Shown here in pieces: positions 1 to 12,069 of a stretch of DNA of 45,212 nucleotides. Both the position numbers and the translations under genes were made by a program. Every line of letters begins with the position of its first letter. The first letter of the stretch is position 1. A model generated the notes under the pieces. That model made no database searches. It was not told the DNA's origin and saw only the letters and a list, made by a program, of their open reading frames with translations. This DNA comes from Haloactinopolyspora alba (GTDB lineage Bacteria; Actinomycetota; Actinomycetes; Jiangellales; Jiangellaceae): positions 1 to 45,212 of the forward strand of contig NZ_PYGE01000031.1 in the NCBI RefSeq assembly GCF_003014555.1, given 5' to 3'.

Positions 1-47
1 AGCGCGAAGAACCCCTCACGCACCTCATACGGCAACGCCCTCGGCAA
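1..47 (-). CDS. IS30-like transposase, N-terminal fragment (runs off left edge)
   Basis: Only about 15 codons are visible, from a TTG at 47 reading leftward off the window: MPRALPYEVREGFFA. The EVRE-FFA pattern resembles the start of the helix-turn-helix of actinobacterial IS30 transposases. The stronger reason for the call is the terminal repeat just upstream (68-95). With so few residues the family is an inference, and the start codon could be different. Confidence 0.35.
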   Translation of the reverse strand, partial: MPRALPYEVREGFFA

Positions 48-67
48 TCACAACACCCTCTCCACTA

Positions 68-95
68 GGCGTTGCTTACACCGATAGATTCCACC
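68..95 (-). repeat. IS30-family terminal inverted repeat (outer end of element)
   Basis: Read on the minus strand this begins GGTGGAATCTATCGGTG and continues TAAGCAACGCC. By eye it matches 17 of 26 positions of the E. coli IS30 end as I remember it (TGTAGATTCAATTGGTCAAC then GCAACA). It lies 20 bp upstream of the putative transposase start, as expected for an IS30 element entering the window from the left. The opposite end is outside the window. Confidence 0.5.
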
Positions 96-176
96 CCTCG
101 TGATGCGTGCGAACGCCTGGTGATGCTGCCGCTGTAGCGCCGCGACGGTGAGGGCGGGCGCCGGAAGCCGCTCCGG

Positions 177-668
177 TCAGGAGCGGCGGGTGCCGGTTCC
201 GGTTCGGCGTCCCTGCAGCAGGCCCTGCGCGATGGCGTGGTCGGCGCTGGCCCGCCCGGCGCCGATGGTCGCGAGCAACAGGCTGGCCACGCCGAGCGCG
301 AGCACCAGTTCCGCGCCGCCCTGGTCGACGAACATGCCGTTGCCCGAGTGCACGAACATGTACGCGCCCAGCATGTCGAGGGTGAGCAGGATGCCGAACA
401 GCGGGGTCAGTACACCGAGGACGAGCGCCGCGCCGCCGATCAGCTCGATCAGTGCCGCGAACCACGCCGACGCCGTCGGCAGCGGGACGTCGGACTGCTC
501 GAACCCGGCGATGACGGCGTCGATGCCGGTGGTCGACAGCTTCTGCCAGCCGTGGGCGACGAAGACGGCGCCGATACCTACGCGGGTGATGAGGATGGCG
601 AGGTCACGGAGGAAGGGCTGCAACGCGGTCTCCCGGTCGGTGCGGCTGGGGCGGAAACATCGTTCCAC
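177..668 (-). CDS. DoxX family membrane protein
   Basis: About 163 residues with the DoxX layout: four hydrophobic segments and the family motif region AVFVAHGWQKL near the N-terminus, followed by GAALVLGVLTPLFG and a late GMFVDQGGAEL stretch. DoxX-like proteins are small inner-membrane proteins linked to redox or sulfur metabolism; the substrate here is unknown. The frame is open to 785, but that would overlap the divergent aldo/keto reductase start, so the GTG at 668 (or a TTG about 15 codons later) is preferred. It ends in an Arg/Gly/Thr-rich tail. Confidence 0.8.
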   Translation of the reverse strand: MERCFRPSRTDRETALQPFLRDLAILITRVGIGAVFVAHGWQKLSTTGIDAVIAGFEQSDVPLPTASAWFAALIELIGGAALVLGVLTPLFGILLTLDMLGAYMFVHSGNGMFVDQGGAELVLALGVASLLLATIGAGRASADHAIAQGLLQGRRTGTGTRRS

Positions 669-774
669 AGGTGTCTGACATATCAACGGTCGTCCCTGGC
701 GACGCTCCCACGGCCGCGACGATACCGTGACGCCGCCCGGCGGCTCCACTGCGCTGCGGCTAGGGTCGTGGACC

Positions 775-1719
775 GTGAGTGACATGACCTACCGCCAGCT
801 CGGCGACTCCGGACTGACCGTCTCGGCTGTCGGCGTCGGCTGCAACGCTTTCGGTACCCGCATCGACGCCGACACGACGACGGCGCTGGTGCACCGCGCC
901 ATCGACCTGGGGGTGACGCTGTTCGACACCGCCGACGTGTACGGCCGCGGCGAGAGCGAGAAGCTGCTCGGCTCGGCCCTGGGACCGCGGCGCGACGACG
1001 TCGTTCTGGCCACCAAGTTCGGCATGGACATGCAGGGGGCGAACGGGCCGGACTGGGGCGTGCGCGGCTCGCGGCGTTACGTCCGCAAGGCCGTCGAGGC
1101 GAGCCTGCGCCGGCTGGGAACCGACCGGATCGACCTCTACCAGCTGCACACCCCGGACCCGCACACGCCCGTCGAGGAGACCCTGTCCGCGCTGGACGAG
1201 CTGGTGCGCGAGGGGAAGGTCCGCTACGTCGGATCGTCGAACTTCGCCGGCTGGCAGGTCGTCGACGCCGACTGGGTCGCGCGTAGTCACGGCTACGAGC
1301 CGTTCGTGAGCGCGCAGAACAAGTACTCGCTGTACGACCGGTCGGCGGAGACGGAGCTGGTGCCCGCGGCCGGGCGCGTCGGTGTGGGTGTGCTGCCGTT
1401 CTTCCCGCTGGAGTACGGGTTGCTGACGGGCAAGTACCGCCGTGACACCCCGGCACCCGACGGCAGCCGGCTCGCCGCGCAGCGGCAGGCGCACCGGCTC
1501 GCGGGCGCCGATTTCGACCGGATCGAGGCGCTCGAGGCCTTCGCCGCCGAACGTGGCGTCGGCATCCTTGACGTGGCCATCGCCGGGCTGGCGGCGGAAC
1601 CGTCCGTGGCCTCCGTCATCGCCGGGGCGACCAGCGCGGGCCAGGTCGAGGCGAACGTCGGCGCGCTCGCCTGGAAGCCCACCCCCGACGATCTCGCCAC
1701 GCTCGACGACTTGCGTTAG
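775..1719 (+). CDS. Aldo/keto reductase
   Basis: About 314 residues. The AKR catalytic tetrad is visible: Asp and Tyr in FDTADVYGRGESE, Lys in LATKFG and His in DLYQLHTPDP. The C-terminal cofactor region has the usual VIAGATSAGQVEANVGAL pattern. It is a cytosolic NAD(P)H-dependent carbonyl reductase of the YhdN/AKR11-13 type with unknown substrate. Start is GTG 775 or ATG 784; an AGGG lies upstream of both. It is transcribed divergently from doxX. Confidence 0.9.
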   Translation: MSDMTYRQLGDSGLTVSAVGVGCNAFGTRIDADTTTALVHRAIDLGVTLFDTADVYGRGESEKLLGSALGPRRDDVVLATKFGMDMQGANGPDWGVRGSRRYVRKAVEASLRRLGTDRIDLYQLHTPDPHTPVEETLSALDELVREGKVRYVGSSNFAGWQVVDADWVARSHGYEPFVSAQNKYSLYDRSAETELVPAAGRVGVGVLPFFPLEYGLLTGKYRRDTPAPDGSRLAAQRQAHRLAGADFDRIEALEAFAAERGVGILDVAIAGLAAEPSVASVIAGATSAGQVEANVGALAWKPTPDDLATLDDLR

Positions 1720-1921
1720 TGCTGCGAGGCATCGGGTCGCGCTCCGGGAACCTCGCCACGCCCGGCCCTGGCCAGGGAGTCGACAACGACTGGAGGAGGC
1801 GGTCGGTGAGTTCTCCCTTCTCGGCGAACTCGGGCGGCAGCGGGGCGTACCAGCCACGCCGTTCAGAGCGATTCGTCACGACTCCACCGCAGGTCGGAAC
1901 GCCGGATGCGAGGATCCGAGT

Positions 1922-2410
1922 ATGGCCGCTGTGGTTCGCCTCCTGACCTTCGTGGACATTGACGACAGGGCCGCTCCTCCCGAAGTCCGCGACGCTCCTG
2001 TCGTGGATCGCCCGGCCCCGGAAGGCGTGGAACCGGCCGTCGCCTCCATCGGTTCCGGACCATACGTTGACGATCCGCGCGAAATGTCGTGTTCAGCATT
2101 GCACCTGGCGGTCCTCGATGACGGTCGTCGGTTGACCTTGCTCGATGACCGAGGCTGGAGTGCACACGGCGCCCCCGACATTTGGCGCCGGACGTCGGTC
2201 GAGGAGATAGAGGCGGACGCTCGCATGGTGGTCGGGCCGGACGAGCCGTACGGCAGGCATGCGGCAGCGGACATGGAGGCGGAACACTGGGCGCATCTCG
2301 CCGGGATCCTCCGGCGACAGGGCGTGCTCGCCAATGCCGACGAATTGAGTCGGCTGCCGCACCATGTCGAGCTCAGCGAGCGGTTGCAAACCCGTATCAC
2401 CAGCACATGA
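1922..2410 (+). CDS. Hypothetical protein (162 aa)
   Basis: The ATG at 1922 is preceded by GCGAGGATCCGAG, an acceptable ribosome-binding site. The protein has a disordered N-terminal third, then a compact acidic domain with RRLTLLDDRGW, SVEEIEADARMVVGPDEP and EAEHWAHLAGILRRQGV. The amphipathic C-terminal helix (HVELSERLQTRI) suggests a small soluble regulatory or metal-independent fold, but I do not recognise the family. It converges on metE with only 37 bp between them. The 200 bp upstream (1720-1921) hold no other gene that I can support. Confidence 0.65.
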   Translation: MAAVVRLLTFVDIDDRAAPPEVRDAPVVDRPAPEGVEPAVASIGSGPYVDDPREMSCSALHLAVLDDGRRLTLLDDRGWSAHGAPDIWRRTSVEEIEADARMVVGPDEPYGRHAAADMEAEHWAHLAGILRRQGVLANADELSRLPHHVELSERLQTRITST

Positions 2411-2447
2411 CACCACGTCCACTCTCCTCTGAGCTATCACCATCGAG

Positions 2448-4724
2448 TCAGCTGCGGACGGCGTGCGCGGCCCGCACCATGGCCTCCAGCGCCGGCTCGA
2501 CCTGCTCGTATGCGCGTGTCTTCAGCCCGCAGTCGGGGTTGACCCACAGCCGTCGGGCCGGGACGGCGTCGCGGGCTGCCTTGAGCAGCACCTCGATCTC
2601 GTCGGCGTCGGGCACGCGCGGCGAGTGGATGTCGTAGACGCCCGGCCCGATGCCGCGGGCGAAGCCGGACGCGGCCACGTCCGGCAGGATCTCCATCCGG
2701 GACCGGGCGGCCTCGATGCTGGTGACGTCGGCCCCGAGCCCGTCGATGGCCGCGACCACGTCGCCGAACTCCGAGTAGCACAGGTGGGTGTGGATCTGTG
2801 TCGTGTCCGCGACGCCGGAGGTGGCGAGGCGGAACGCCTCCACCGACCAGCGCAGGTAGTCGTCCTGGTCGGCGGCGCGCAGCGGCAGCAGCTCGCGCAG
2901 CGCGGGTTCGTCGACCTGGACGATGCGCAGCCCCGCGGACTCCAGGTCGGCGGTCTCGTCCCGGATCGCCAGCGCCACCTGCCGGGCGGTGTCGGCCAGT
3001 GGCTGGTCGTCGCGGACGAACGACCACGCGAGCATGGTGACCGGACCGGTGAGCATGCCCTTGACCGGGCGCTCGGTGAGCGACTGCGCGTACGTCGCCC
3101 AGTCGACGGTGATCGGCGCCGGGCGGGACACGTCGCCGTACAGGATCGGCGGGCGGACACAGCGCGAACCGTACGACTGCACCCAGCCGTTGATGGTGGT
3201 GGCGAACCCGTCGAGGTGCTCGGCGAAGTACTGCACCATGTCGTTGCGCTCCGCCTCGCCGTGTACCAGGACGTCGAGCCCCAGCCGTTCCTGCAGCCGG
3301 ACGACGCCGGCGATCTCGGCACGCATCCGCGAGGTGTACTCGGCCGGGTCGAGGCGCCCGGCCGTGTACGCGGCGCGCGCGGCACGGATCTCGGCGGTCT
3401 GCGGGAACGAGCCGATGGTGGTGGTCGGCAGCGGCGGGAGGCCGAGCGCTGCCTGCTGCGCGGCCTCGCGGTCGGCGTAGTGTCCGCGGTGCAGTTGCGC
3501 GGGCTCGATCGCGGCGGCGCGTGCACGGACCCGGTCGTCGACGACGTCCGGCGCACCCGCGCGATCGGCGCGGGCAGCCGTGAGCGCGGCCGTCGCGGCG
3601 GAGCGGCCTTCGCGCAGTCCGCGGCCCAACGCGGCGACCTCGGCGACCTTCTGGTCGGCGAACGCGAGCCAGGACTTCAGCCGGGGGTCGAGTCCGGTCT
3701 CGGCGTCGACGTCGTAGGGAACGTGCAGCAGTGAGCAGGACGTGCTGACGGCGACGTCGCCGGCGAGCTCGCGCACCGCCTCGAGCCGGTCGAGGGCCGC
3801 ATCGAGGTCGGCCCGCCAGATGTTGCGCCCGTCGACGACCCCGGCGACCAGGGACTTGTCCGCGAGTCCGGGTACATCGGCGAGCGCGTCGACACCGGTC
3901 CCGGCGACGAGGTCGACGCCGACGGCCTCGACCGGGGTCGACAGCAGTGCCGGCAGCGCGGCGCCGAGGTCGCCGAAGTAGGACGCGACCAGGAGGTTCG
4001 GCCTGCGTGTGACCGCACCCAGGCGCTGGTAGGCACGGGTGACGGCGGCGGTGTCGTCGTCGGAGCGGTCGGCGACGTAGCTGGGTTCGTCCAGCTGGAC
4101 CCAGCGGACACCGGCGTCGGTCAGCGCGCCGAGCAGTTCGACGTAGACCTCGACCAGGTCGTCCAGCCGGTCGAACGGGCGGAACCCGTCCGATGCGTCC
4201 TCACTCGGCTTGGACAGCAGCAGGAAGCTGGCCGGACCCAGTAGTACCGGACGTGTCTCGATGCCCTGCGCACGTGCTTCGCGGTACTCGGCCAGCGGTT
4301 TGTCGCCGGCGAGACGCAAGCGTGTCTCCGGTCCGACCTCGGGCACCAGGTAGTGGTAGTTCGTGTCGAACCACTTGGTCATCTCGAGTGGGGCGACGTC
4401 GTCGGAGCCGCGGGCCATGGCGAAGTAGGTTCCGGTGTCGTCGAGCCCGAGCCGCGCGTAGCGTTCCGGCACCGCACCGACCAGGCAGGCCGCGTCGAGC
4501 GTCTGGTCGTACAGCGAGAACGTGTTGGAAGGGACGCTGTCGAGCCCGAGGTCGACCAGCCGGCGCCAGCTGCGCGAGCGCAGGTCCGCGGCGACGCGGT
4601 GCAGTTCACCGACGTCGATGCGGCCGGCCCAGTGGTTCTCGAGGGCGCGTTTCAGTTCCCGGTGCGGGCCGATCCGCGGGTAGCCCAGGACGGTGGCGCC
4701 GATGGGTTCATGGACGGGTGTCAC
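2448..4724 (-). CDS. metE: Cobalamin-independent methionine synthase
   Basis: 758 residues, full family length. It transfers the methyl group of 5-methyltetrahydropteroyl-polyglutamate to homocysteine in the last step of methionine synthesis. The zinc/homocysteine ligands are visible: His647 and Cys649 in THLCYSEF and Cys732 in NPDCGLKTR. The N-terminal half starts [19 protein letters not shown] and carries the duplicated barrel. The GTG at 4724 follows GAGGAGTGCCAC on the minus strand, a strong Shine-Dalgarno. No B12 riboswitch box was seen upstream; instead two palindromic McbR-like sites overlap the promoter. Confidence 0.98.
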   Translation of the reverse strand: MTPVHEPIGATVLGYPRIGPHRELKRALENHWAGRIDVGELHRVAADLRSRSWRRLVDLGLDSVPSNTFSLYDQTLDAACLVGAVPERYARLGLDDTGTYFAMARGSDDVAPLEMTKWFDTNYHYLVPEVGPETRLRLAGDKPLAEYREARAQGIETRPVLLGPASFLLLSKPSEDASDGFRPFDRLDDLVEVYVELLGALTDAGVRWVQLDEPSYVADRSDDDTAAVTRAYQRLGAVTRRPNLLVASYFGDLGAALPALLSTPVEAVGVDLVAGTGVDALADVPGLADKSLVAGVVDGRNIWRADLDAALDRLEAVRELAGDVAVSTSCSLLHVPYDVDAETGLDPRLKSWLAFADQKVAEVAALGRGLREGRSAATAALTAARADRAGAPDVVDDRVRARAAAIEPAQLHRGHYADREAAQQAALGLPPLPTTTIGSFPQTAEIRAARAAYTAGRLDPAEYTSRMRAEIAGVVRLQERLGLDVLVHGEAERNDMVQYFAEHLDGFATTINGWVQSYGSRCVRPPILYGDVSRPAPITVDWATYAQSLTERPVKGMLTGPVTMLAWSFVRDDQPLADTARQVALAIRDETADLESAGLRIVQVDEPALRELLPLRAADQDDYLRWSVEAFRLATSGVADTTQIHTHLCYSEFGDVVAAIDGLGADVTSIEAARSRMEILPDVAASGFARGIGPGVYDIHSPRVPDADEIEVLLKAARDAVPARRLWVNPDCGLKTRAYEQVEPALEAMVRAAHAVRS

Positions 4725-4792
4725 GTGGCACTCCTCGCTTGCCGGTCCCCGCGATCGTAGGTGTGACCGGCTGCTCGATCGATGTACTGCCC

Positions 4793-4839
4793 ATTATATA
4801 GACTATTTCGTCTCGTATTATGAGATAATGCTGTCTCAT
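4793..4839 (-). promoter_or_regulatory. metE promoter with two McbR-like operators
   Basis: An AT-rich island lies 70-115 bp upstream of metE. The minus strand has TATAAT at 4798-4793. Directly beside it is TAGAC-TATTTC-GTCTC (4799-4814), 9 of 10 matches to the McbR operator TAGAC-N6-GTCTA known from Corynebacterium methionine genes. A second palindrome, ATGAGA-N8-TCTCAT (4820-4839), contains a weaker match, GAGAT-N6-GTCTC. The two centres are 23 bp apart, about two helical turns. A TetR-type repressor answering to methionine or SAH status is the likely binder; that is inference. Confidence 0.6.
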
Positions 4840-4923
4840 GCTCAGTGATCGACGCGCGTGCCGGCGCGGGGTGGATGCGGCCTGTCGGGGGACGGTGGTG
4901 CCGCCTGATCGCCGTTGGTCATC

Positions 4924-5012
4924 GTTTGTACAAACAATGAGGAATTCTTGCCCGTGCAATTTTGAGATTGTTCCGGCAAGTATTTCCGGCAAGGTCACCG
5001 AAATGGTCACCG
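4924..5012. promoter_or_regulatory. Palindrome and short direct repeats upstream of acidic secreted protein
   Basis: This stretch of the 460-bp gap between metE and the next gene (4725-5184) is unusually AT-rich. It has a perfect 12-bp palindrome GTTTGTACAAAC (4924-4935), a direct repeat TTCCGGCAAG (4971-4980 and 4984-4993) and a direct repeat GTCACCG (4994-5000 and 5006-5012). GAAATGGT occurs at 5000-5007 and again at 5024-5031. The arrangement suggests protein-binding sites controlling the downstream secreted protein, but no regulator can be named. Confidence 0.4.
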
Positions 5013-5184
5013 CACGCATTTCTGAAATGGTAGGCTCCTCGCGGTTTCCGGTTCGGAGGCCACTTTCGGTTCATTGCCTGTCTGGTGGAGTGAGGTGATG
5101 CAACGCTGTTGACCTGCGTGAATGACGTGTCGAGAAGTGCCGCATTCAGCCGTAACCCCTTGTTCTCGCAAGAAAGGATTCATC

Positions 5185-5688
5185 ATGAGACTTCGTAAGC
5201 TTGCCGCAGCAGTGATCGCCCCGACGGCCGTCGCGGGCCTCGTGTTCGCGACGCCGGCGGCCGCGTCCGCCGAGACGGAATCGTCGGCGCAGGCAGCGCT
5301 CGAGCTGGAACTCGAGTCGAGTCTCGAGTCGACCGTCGAGAGCCGTCTTGCCGCCGACGGCATCACCCTCGACGCCACGGTCGACGTCACCGTCGACAGC
5401 GCCATCGCGGTGGACGTCGAGCTCGAGGGCACGGTCGAGTCCGAGGTCGGCGCGGAGCTGGAGGCCGAGATCGAGGCCGACCTCGAAGCCGGCATCGACG
5501 CGGCCGTGATGGCTCAGCTCGAAGCCGAGTACGGACACGTCCTGGACCTGTACGCCTACCTCGGCCTCGAGACCGGCGTGGACGTCGACGCCGACCTGCA
5601 GGTCGACGCTGACGGCACGGCCGGACTCACCGTCGAGGTCGACGCGGACGCCGGCGTCGATGCCCTGCTGGAGCACATCGCCGGGTGA
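5185..5688 (+). CDS. Very acidic secreted protein of unknown function
   Basis: 167 residues. The signal peptide is clear: MRLRK, a hydrophobic core and AAASA, with likely cleavage after residue 29. The mature part is built of alternating Glu/Asp with Ala, Val and Leu (for example LELELESSLES, DATVDVTVDS, EAEIEADLEAG). It contains one Arg, no Lys and two His, so it would be strongly negative. The pattern resembles amphipathic strands or a calcium-binding or crowding protein, but I recognise no family. Start ATG 5185 follows AGAAAGGATT; an in-frame ATG at 5122 lacks a signal-peptide context. Convergent with hrpA. Confidence 0.8.
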   Translation: MRLRKLAAAVIAPTAVAGLVFATPAAASAETESSAQAALELELESSLESTVESRLAADGITLDATVDVTVDSAIAVDVELEGTVESEVGAELEAEIEADLEAGIDAAVMAQLEAEYGHVLDLYAYLGLETGVDVDADLQVDADGTAGLTVEVDADAGVDALLEHIAG

Positions 5689-5732
5689 GCCCCGGCACCG
5701 TCGTGTGACGCCCGCGCCGCCGCGTGGCCGTC

Positions 5733-5765
5733 CGGTAGCCGCACCCGGGCATGGTGCGGCTACCG
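5733..5765. terminator. Bidirectional terminator hairpin
   Basis: A perfect 13-bp stem (CGGTAGCCGCACC paired with GGTGCGGCTACCG) and a 7-nt loop. It lies between the convergent stops of the acidic protein (5688) and hrpA (5773), so it can end transcripts from both sides. No U-tract follows, as is common in high-GC actinobacteria. Confidence 0.8.
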
Positions 5766-5772
5766 CAACCGG

Positions 5773-9717
<3,945 letters not shown>

Positions 9718-9729
9718 ACCGCATCCAGC

Positions 9730-10722
9730 TTACGGTGCCGGGCCGGCATGGTTCATCTCGTTATCTGGCGGCCCGGCCATGGCCGCCAGGTGACCGGCGA
9801 GCCGGGCGGCCGCCTGGCGCAGCTCCGGAGGCTCCAGCACCTCCGCCTCGAATCCCAGGTGGGCGACGTGCATGGCGATCCAGTCCGGGTCCTGCCCGCC
9901 GACGACGAGCACGCACCACCCGTCGTGGCCGTCCTCGACCCGGCCGACCTGGGGCGGCACCAACTCGCGCACCCGGCGCGCCGGCGCACGCAACCTGACC
10001 CGGGCGAGATGCCGGTACGGTGACTCGGCCACGGACGTCTGCACGTAGGCGACCGGGTCCGGATGCTCCCTCGGCGGGAATCGCCAGGTGGTCGCCACCA
10101 CCTCGCGCATCCGGTCCAGACGGAACGTGCGCCAGTCGTCGCGGTCGACGTCCCAGGCCATCAGGTACCAGCGGCGGCCGGTGGCGACCATGCGCACCGG
10201 CTCGACCGTGCGCTCGGCCTGGTCGCCGTCGCGGGTGGCGTACCGGAACCGCACACGGACGGCGTCGCGACAGGCACGTGCCAGGGTGACCAGCAGCTCC
10301 GCGTCGATCTCGACCCCGGGACCGACGAGGGTCGCGGTGGCGCCGTGCACCGCGCGGACCTCGGCACCCAACCGGCGCGGCATCATCTGGTCGAGCTTCG
10401 CGAGCGCCCGCAACGCCGCCTCGCCGGCCCCGGCGACCGTGCCCCCGGCCGCGAGCCGCAGCGACACCGCCGTCGCGATGGCCTCGTCGTCGTCGAGCAG
10501 CAGCGGCGGCATCCGGGTGCCCGAGCCGAGCTGGTATCCACCACCGACCCCGGGCGTGGCCTGTACGGGGTAGCCGAGCGCACGCAGCCGCTCCACGTCA
10601 CGGCGCACCGAGCGGTCGGTGACGCCCAACTCGGTGGCCAGTTCGGTGGCGGTCCAGGACGGCCGGCGCTGCAGCAGTGCGAGCAGCCGCAGCACCCGCT
10701 CGGTGGTCGCCTCGACGGTCAC
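9730..10722 (-). CDS. WYL-domain transcriptional regulator (YafY/DeoR-like)
   Basis: 330 residues. The N-terminal winged helix-turn-helix (about 5-60) reads TATELATELGVTDRSVRRDVERL. A WYL domain in the middle has the RRWYLMAWDVDRDDWRTFRLDRM signature, and a WCX-type C-terminal extension follows. WYL proteins sense small ligands or nucleic-acid species through this domain. GTG 10722 is used; an upstream ATG is out of frame. It is divergent from the DinB gene with 61 bp between starts, the usual arrangement of a local regulator and its target operon. Confidence 0.92.
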   Translation of the reverse strand: MTVEATTERVLRLLALLQRRPSWTATELATELGVTDRSVRRDVERLRALGYPVQATPGVGGGYQLGSGTRMPPLLLDDDEAIATAVSLRLAAGGTVAGAGEAALRALAKLDQMMPRRLGAEVRAVHGATATLVGPGVEIDAELLVTLARACRDAVRVRFRYATRDGDQAERTVEPVRMVATGRRWYLMAWDVDRDDWRTFRLDRMREVVATTWRFPPREHPDPVAYVQTSVAESPYRHLARVRLRAPARRVRELVPPQVGRVEDGHDGWCVLVVGGQDPDWIAMHVAHLGFEAEVLEPPELRQAAARLAGHLAAMAGPPDNEMNHAGPAP

Positions 10723-10783
10723 CGATTCATCGTCGCACGGAACACGGAACGAATCTGTCCGCTATCTGCGCCATGCTGTCGCC

Positions 10784-11368
10784 ATGACCGACGAAATCTG
10801 GAACACGCTGCTACGAGACCAGCTCACCTGGCACTGGACCAACCAGCTGCGCGAGCGCCTCGACGGGCTCACCGACGACGAGTACTTCTGGGAACCGGCG
10901 CCCGACTGCTGGAACGTGCGCCCGCGCGGCACCGGCACGGCACCGGTGCAAGGCGGGTCCGGCGCGATGACCATCGACTTCGCGTTCCCGGAGCCCGACC
11001 CGCCACCGTTCACCACCATCGCCTGGCGCCTGGGGCACGTGATCGTCGGCGTGCTCGCGATGCGCAACGCCGCACACTTCGGCCGTACGCCCACGGACTA
11101 CATGTCGTTCGAGTACGCCGCGACCGCCGACGAGGCTCTGGCCCAGCTCGACGAGGAGTACGCCACCTGGCTGGCCGGCGTCGAGGCGCTCGGTGAAACC
11201 GGCCTCGCCCGCCCGTGCGGACCGGCGGAAGGGCCGTTCGCGGAGAGCTCGATGGCACGGTTGGTGCTGCACATCAACCGCGAGCTGATCCACCACCTGG
11301 CCGAGGTGTGCCTGCTCCGCGACCTGCACCTGCACACGCACCAGCTGACCCGGCAGGAGGCGAGCTGA
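10784..11368 (+). CDS. DinB family protein
   Basis: 194 residues, a four-helix bundle of the DinB/YfiT type. Candidate metal-binding histidines are in WRLGHVIVGVLAMRN and in the C-terminal HINRELIHHLAEVCLLRDL. Family members are metal-dependent thiol transferases or hydrolases acting with bacillithiol, mycothiol or related thiols, which would fit an actinobacterium. Its stop is 1 nt from the VOC gene start, so they form one transcript, and it lies divergent from the WYL regulator. Confidence 0.85.
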   Translation: MTDEIWNTLLRDQLTWHWTNQLRERLDGLTDDEYFWEPAPDCWNVRPRGTGTAPVQGGSGAMTIDFAFPEPDPPPFTTIAWRLGHVIVGVLAMRNAAHFGRTPTDYMSFEYAATADEALAQLDEEYATWLAGVEALGETGLARPCGPAEGPFAESSMARLVLHINRELIHHLAEVCLLRDLHLHTHQLTRQEAS

Positions 11369-11369
11369 G

Positions 11370-11831
11370 ATGGCCCGCGACATCCAGATCACGATCGACG
11401 CCCACGACCCGCGTGCACTGTCGATCTTCTGGCGCGACGTGCTGGGCTATGTCCATCCCAGCCCGCCCGGCGTCGACCTACCGGACGGTGGCGACCCGCT
11501 TGACGCGTGGGACGACTTCCTCGAGCAGGTCGGCGTGCCGGAGGAGCAGCGCAACTCCAGTTCGGCGGTCGAAGACCCGGCCGGGACCGGGCCACGGATC
11601 TTCTTCCAGCAGGTGCCCGAGGACAAGGTCGCCAAAAACCGCGTCCACATCGACGTTCGTGCGGCTCCGGGGCTCGAGGGCGACGTGCGGATGCAGGCAC
11701 TGGAGGACGAGTGCGACCGGCTCGTCGCGTTGGGAGCCACCCGGCTCGAGCGTCATGAGCCCGCCCCGCCGCTCGGTGCGGGGTGGATCGTGCTGGCCGA
11801 CCCCGAGGGCAACGAGTTCTGCCTCGACTGA
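11370..11831 (+). CDS. VOC superfamily protein (glyoxalase-like)
   Basis: 153 residues with the paired beta-alpha-beta-beta-beta modules of the vicinal oxygen chelate fold. It begins DIQITIDAHDPRALSIFWRDVLGY, has KNRVHIDVRA in the middle and ends IVLADPEGNEFCLD, the classic terminal motif with the metal-ligand Glu. Substrate unknown. Paired with the DinB gene, it may belong to a thiol-dependent detoxification or resistance function, which is inference. Confidence 0.88.
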   Translation: MARDIQITIDAHDPRALSIFWRDVLGYVHPSPPGVDLPDGGDPLDAWDDFLEQVGVPEEQRNSSSAVEDPAGTGPRIFFQQVPEDKVAKNRVHIDVRAAPGLEGDVRMQALEDECDRLVALGATRLERHEPAPPLGAGWIVLADPEGNEFCLD

Positions 11832-11940
11832 CGCGCGTCGTCCACGGTGACGCGGACCTTGTCACCAGCCACGCCTTCCGGCCGGACTGCAACGGTCTGG
11901 ATCGGTGCTCGCGTCCGCGGCAGACTGTCGTCGTTCTTGT

Positions 11941-11981
11941 GGGGTGACACAGCGGTCATCAATTGCCTCCTGTGTCACCCC
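11941..11981. terminator. Inverted repeat downstream of DinB-VOC operon
   Basis: A perfect 11-bp stem GGGGTGACACA / TGTGTCACCCC with a 19-nt loop, about 110 bp past the VOC stop. On the plus strand it can act as the operon terminator. On the minus strand the loop exposes an AGGAGG followed closely by ATG, so a regulatory role in translation of a small minus-strand ORF is also possible. The rest of the 238-bp gap (11832-12069) shows nothing else. Confidence 0.5.
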
Positions 11982-12069
11982 TTCGAATTGCGGCCCCGAT
12001 CGTGTTCAACGTGCTCGGCGCTGTCCGCGCCGGACTCAAGGTCCCGGAGCGTCTGTTGCCGGGTGTCGT

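Noticed and set aside
760-1857. Long minus-strand open frame antisense to the aldo/keto reductase
   Set aside because: A shadow caused by strong GC3 bias; no family similarity, and the plus strand encodes a complete enzyme.
1442-1921. Upstream extension of the 1922-2410 gene
   Set aside because: It overlaps the reductase in another frame and is Arg/Ser/Pro-rich; ATG 1922 has the ribosome site.
4725-5010. Cobalamin riboswitch before metE
   Set aside because: No recognisable B12 box on the minus strand; the region is better explained by operators and a promoter.
11753-11959. 68-codon minus-strand ORF with a perfect AGGAGG
   Set aside because: More than a third is antisense to the conserved VOC C-terminus and no family is seen; kept only as a question under the hairpin finding.
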